From Ptiloglossa arizonensis (lineage: Eukaryota > Arthropoda > Insecta > Hymenoptera > Colletidae): a DNA stretch of 64,000 nucleotides. The translations under genes were made by a program, and so were the position numbers. The stretch lies in assembly GCF_051014685.1 (NCBI RefSeq), contig NW_027478719.1, forward strand, positions 248,001 through 312,000. Reading direction: 5' to 3'. Each line of letters opens with the position of its first letter. Position 1 is the first letter of the stretch. This document shows, piece after piece, positions 63,030 through 64,000 of the stretch. Below the pieces are notes generated by a model, which saw nothing but the letters and a program-made list of their open reading frames with translations, searched no databases and had not been told where the DNA came from.

Positions 63030-64000
63030 CTGCTCCAAACGCTTAACCAGAATGGCCTAGGGAAAAAATACACATACCGTTGTAATCGGGCGAGTTTCTA
63101 CTTTCAGATGCAATAGGAATTTTTGGGATAGGTCAGTCCGTTCGCGAGATATGAGACTTTGAAACCAAGAAATGGTTGAGAAGGCAAAAAATTTTTCGCA
63201 ATTCTGCTGCTCCAAACGCTTAACCAGAATGGCCTAGGGAAAAAATACACATACCGTTGTAATCGGGCGAGTTTCTACTTTCAGATGCAATAGGAAATTT
63301 TGGGTTACGTCAATCCGTTCGCGAGGTATGGGAGTTTGAAGCTAAGAAATGGTTGAGAAGACAACAAATTTTTCGCAATTCTGCTGCTCCAAACGCTTAA
63401 CCAGAATGGGCTAGGGAAAAAATACTCGTACCCTTGTAATCGGGCGAGTTTCTACTTTCACACGCAACAGGAATTTTTGGGTTAGGTCAATCCGTCCGCG
63501 AGATATGGGAGTTTGAAGCCAAGAAATGGTTGAGAAGACAAAAAATTTTTCGCAATTCTGCTGCTCCAAACGCTTAACCAGAATGGCCTATGGAAAAAAT
63601 ACACATACCGTTGTAATCGGGCGAGTTTCTACTTTCAGATGCAGCAGGAATTTTTGGGTTAGGTCAATCCGTTCGCGAGATATGGGAGTTTGAAGCCAGG
63701 AAATGGTTGAGAAGGCAAAAAATTTTTCGCAATTCTGCTGCTCCAAACGCTTAAACAGAATGGCCTAGGGAAAAAATACACATACCGTTGTAATCGGGCG
63801 AGTTTCTACTTTCAGATGAAATAGGAATTTTTGGGTTAGGTCAAGCCGTTCGCGAGATATGGGAGTTTGAAGCTAAGAAATGGTTGAGAAGACAACAAAT
63901 TTTTCGCACTTCTGCTGCTCCAAACGCTTAACCAGAATGGCCTAGGGAAAAAATACACATACCGTTGTAATCGGGCGAGTTTCTACTTTCAGATGCAATA
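63030..64000 (+). repeat. 14-mer HOR copy 2, cut by the window edge
   Basis: Partner of 60552-61522. The match is still running at base 64000, inside a monomer (ends at CAGATGCAATA), so the unit continues outside the window. Confidence 0.88.

Larger units (their letters stand above)
1..64000 (+). repeat. Satellite DNA array, 177-bp monomer, about 361 head-to-tail copies
   Basis: The anchor AAGAAATGG recurs from one edge of the window to the other: at 174, 352, 529, 705, 882, then 1235, 1413 and 1589, and later at spacings of exactly 177. All copies lie on the same strand and I saw no inversion. No stretch departs from the repeat, so there is no room for genes, RNA genes or mobile elements. 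Monomer length and HOR layering are those of known centromeric satellites such as primate alpha satellite or plant 150-180 bp satellites. That is an analogy, not sequence homology. Both window edges fall inside monomers, so the array continues beyond the window on both sides. The family is not one I recognise. Confidence 0.98.
51328..64000 (+). repeat. Right block, recently copied HORs with ACTCGTACCC monomers
   Basis: About 72 monomers. The marker ACTCGTACCC (from ACACGTACCG) lies at 52451, 54574, 56521, 57406, 59176, 60061, 60946, 62362 and 63424, spacings of 12, 11, 5, 10, 5, 5, 8 and 6 monomers, and I see it nowhere else in the window. A core run recurs around it: a GGGATAGGTC/GATATGAGAC monomer, a GGAAATTTTGGGTTACG/GAGGTATGG monomer, the ACTCGTACCC monomer, then CCTATGG monomers. 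The block runs off the right edge. Confidence 0.9.

Noticed and set aside
1..64000. CRISPR-like regular spacing
   Set aside because: The whole 177-bp unit is conserved with no alternation of short identical repeats and unique spacers, so this is satellite DNA.
1..64000. Resemblance of CCAAGAAATGGT and AAGAAATGGTT to short segments of grass satellites (maize knob repeat and CentC, recalled from memory)
   Set aside because: The shared stretch is about a dozen bases and the rest of the monomer does not match what I recall. It is too weak to assign a family or a plant origin.
1..64000. Bacterial gene signals, rRNA, tRNA, terminators or promoters
   Set aside because: No stretch lies outside the satellite. 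T-tracts and GGGTTAGG-like words recur in nearly every monomer and are part of the unit rather than separate signals.
1..64000. Phased A-tract bending (A/T tracts at about 25, 76 and 132 of the monomer)
   Set aside because: Centre-to-centre distances (about 52, 56 and 70 bp) are not consistent multiples of the helical repeat, so I do not claim a designed curvature.
1..64000. Remnant of a transposon or LTR as the origin of the monomer
   Set aside because: I saw no terminal repeats, target-site duplications or coding remnant. The internal similarity of the thirds points to growth from a shorter tandem unit instead.

Overview
The whole 64 kb window is one uninterrupted tandem satellite DNA array. 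A monomer of 177 bp (176-178 bp in places) repeats head to tail about 361 times (64000/177), always in the same orientation. I found no gene, RNA gene, transposon, microsatellite tract or unrelated sequence between monomers. This is a eukaryotic chromosome. The monomer length (one nucleosome plus linker), strict head-to-tail order and layered higher-order repeats (HORs) are typical of centromeric or pericentromeric heterochromatin. I do not recognise the monomer and cannot name the species. By hand count of the consensus, G+C is about 42% and CpG is not depleted.

Monomer anatomy (position 1 = first A of AAGAAATGG): an A6T5 tract at about 20-30 followed by CGC; CTGCTGCTCC at about 38-47; CGCTTAACCAGAATGG at 51-66; CCTAGG or its CCTATGG variant at 67-72; an A6 tract at 74-79; TACCGTTGTAATCGGGC at 86-102; TTTCTACTTTCAG at 106-118; a T5 tract at 131-135; GGGTTAGGTCAATCC at 136-150; GTTCGCGAGATATGGGA at 151-167. 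The 86-102 and 151-167 elements both resemble the 17-bp CENP-B box. The second keeps 8 of its 9 essential bases.

Layout. 1-3300: oldest-looking, most divergent monomers, with older 2-, 3-, 5- and 7-mer periodicities. 3301-10187: transitional, with many private variants and short 3-, 4- and 5-mer duplications. 10188-17340: 8-mer (1414 bp) and 15-mer (2654 bp) HORs. 17341-28950: mosaic of 4-, 6-, 14-, 17- and 39-monomer copies. 28951-30215: an island of monomers like those near 14.2-15.1 kb. 30216-44136: exact-177 monomers in 11-mer (1947 bp) and 13-mer (2301 bp) HORs, nested inside a 45-monomer (7965 bp) segmental duplication. 44137-48310: 12-mer and 5-mer copies. 48311-51327: mixed monomers. 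51328-64000: the youngest-looking part, with 12-, 15-, 14-, 8- and 5-mer copies.

There are no genes to work together. The biology here is in array evolution (unequal exchange in whole-monomer steps, and homogenisation rising from left to right) and in possible protein-binding or structural motifs in each monomer. Because 177 is divisible by 3, a reading frame that escapes its stops continues into the next monomer. This explains the short open frames of 60-140 codons, which I reject as genes. All alignments were done by eye; segment ends are accurate to tens of bases unless an exact mismatch is given.
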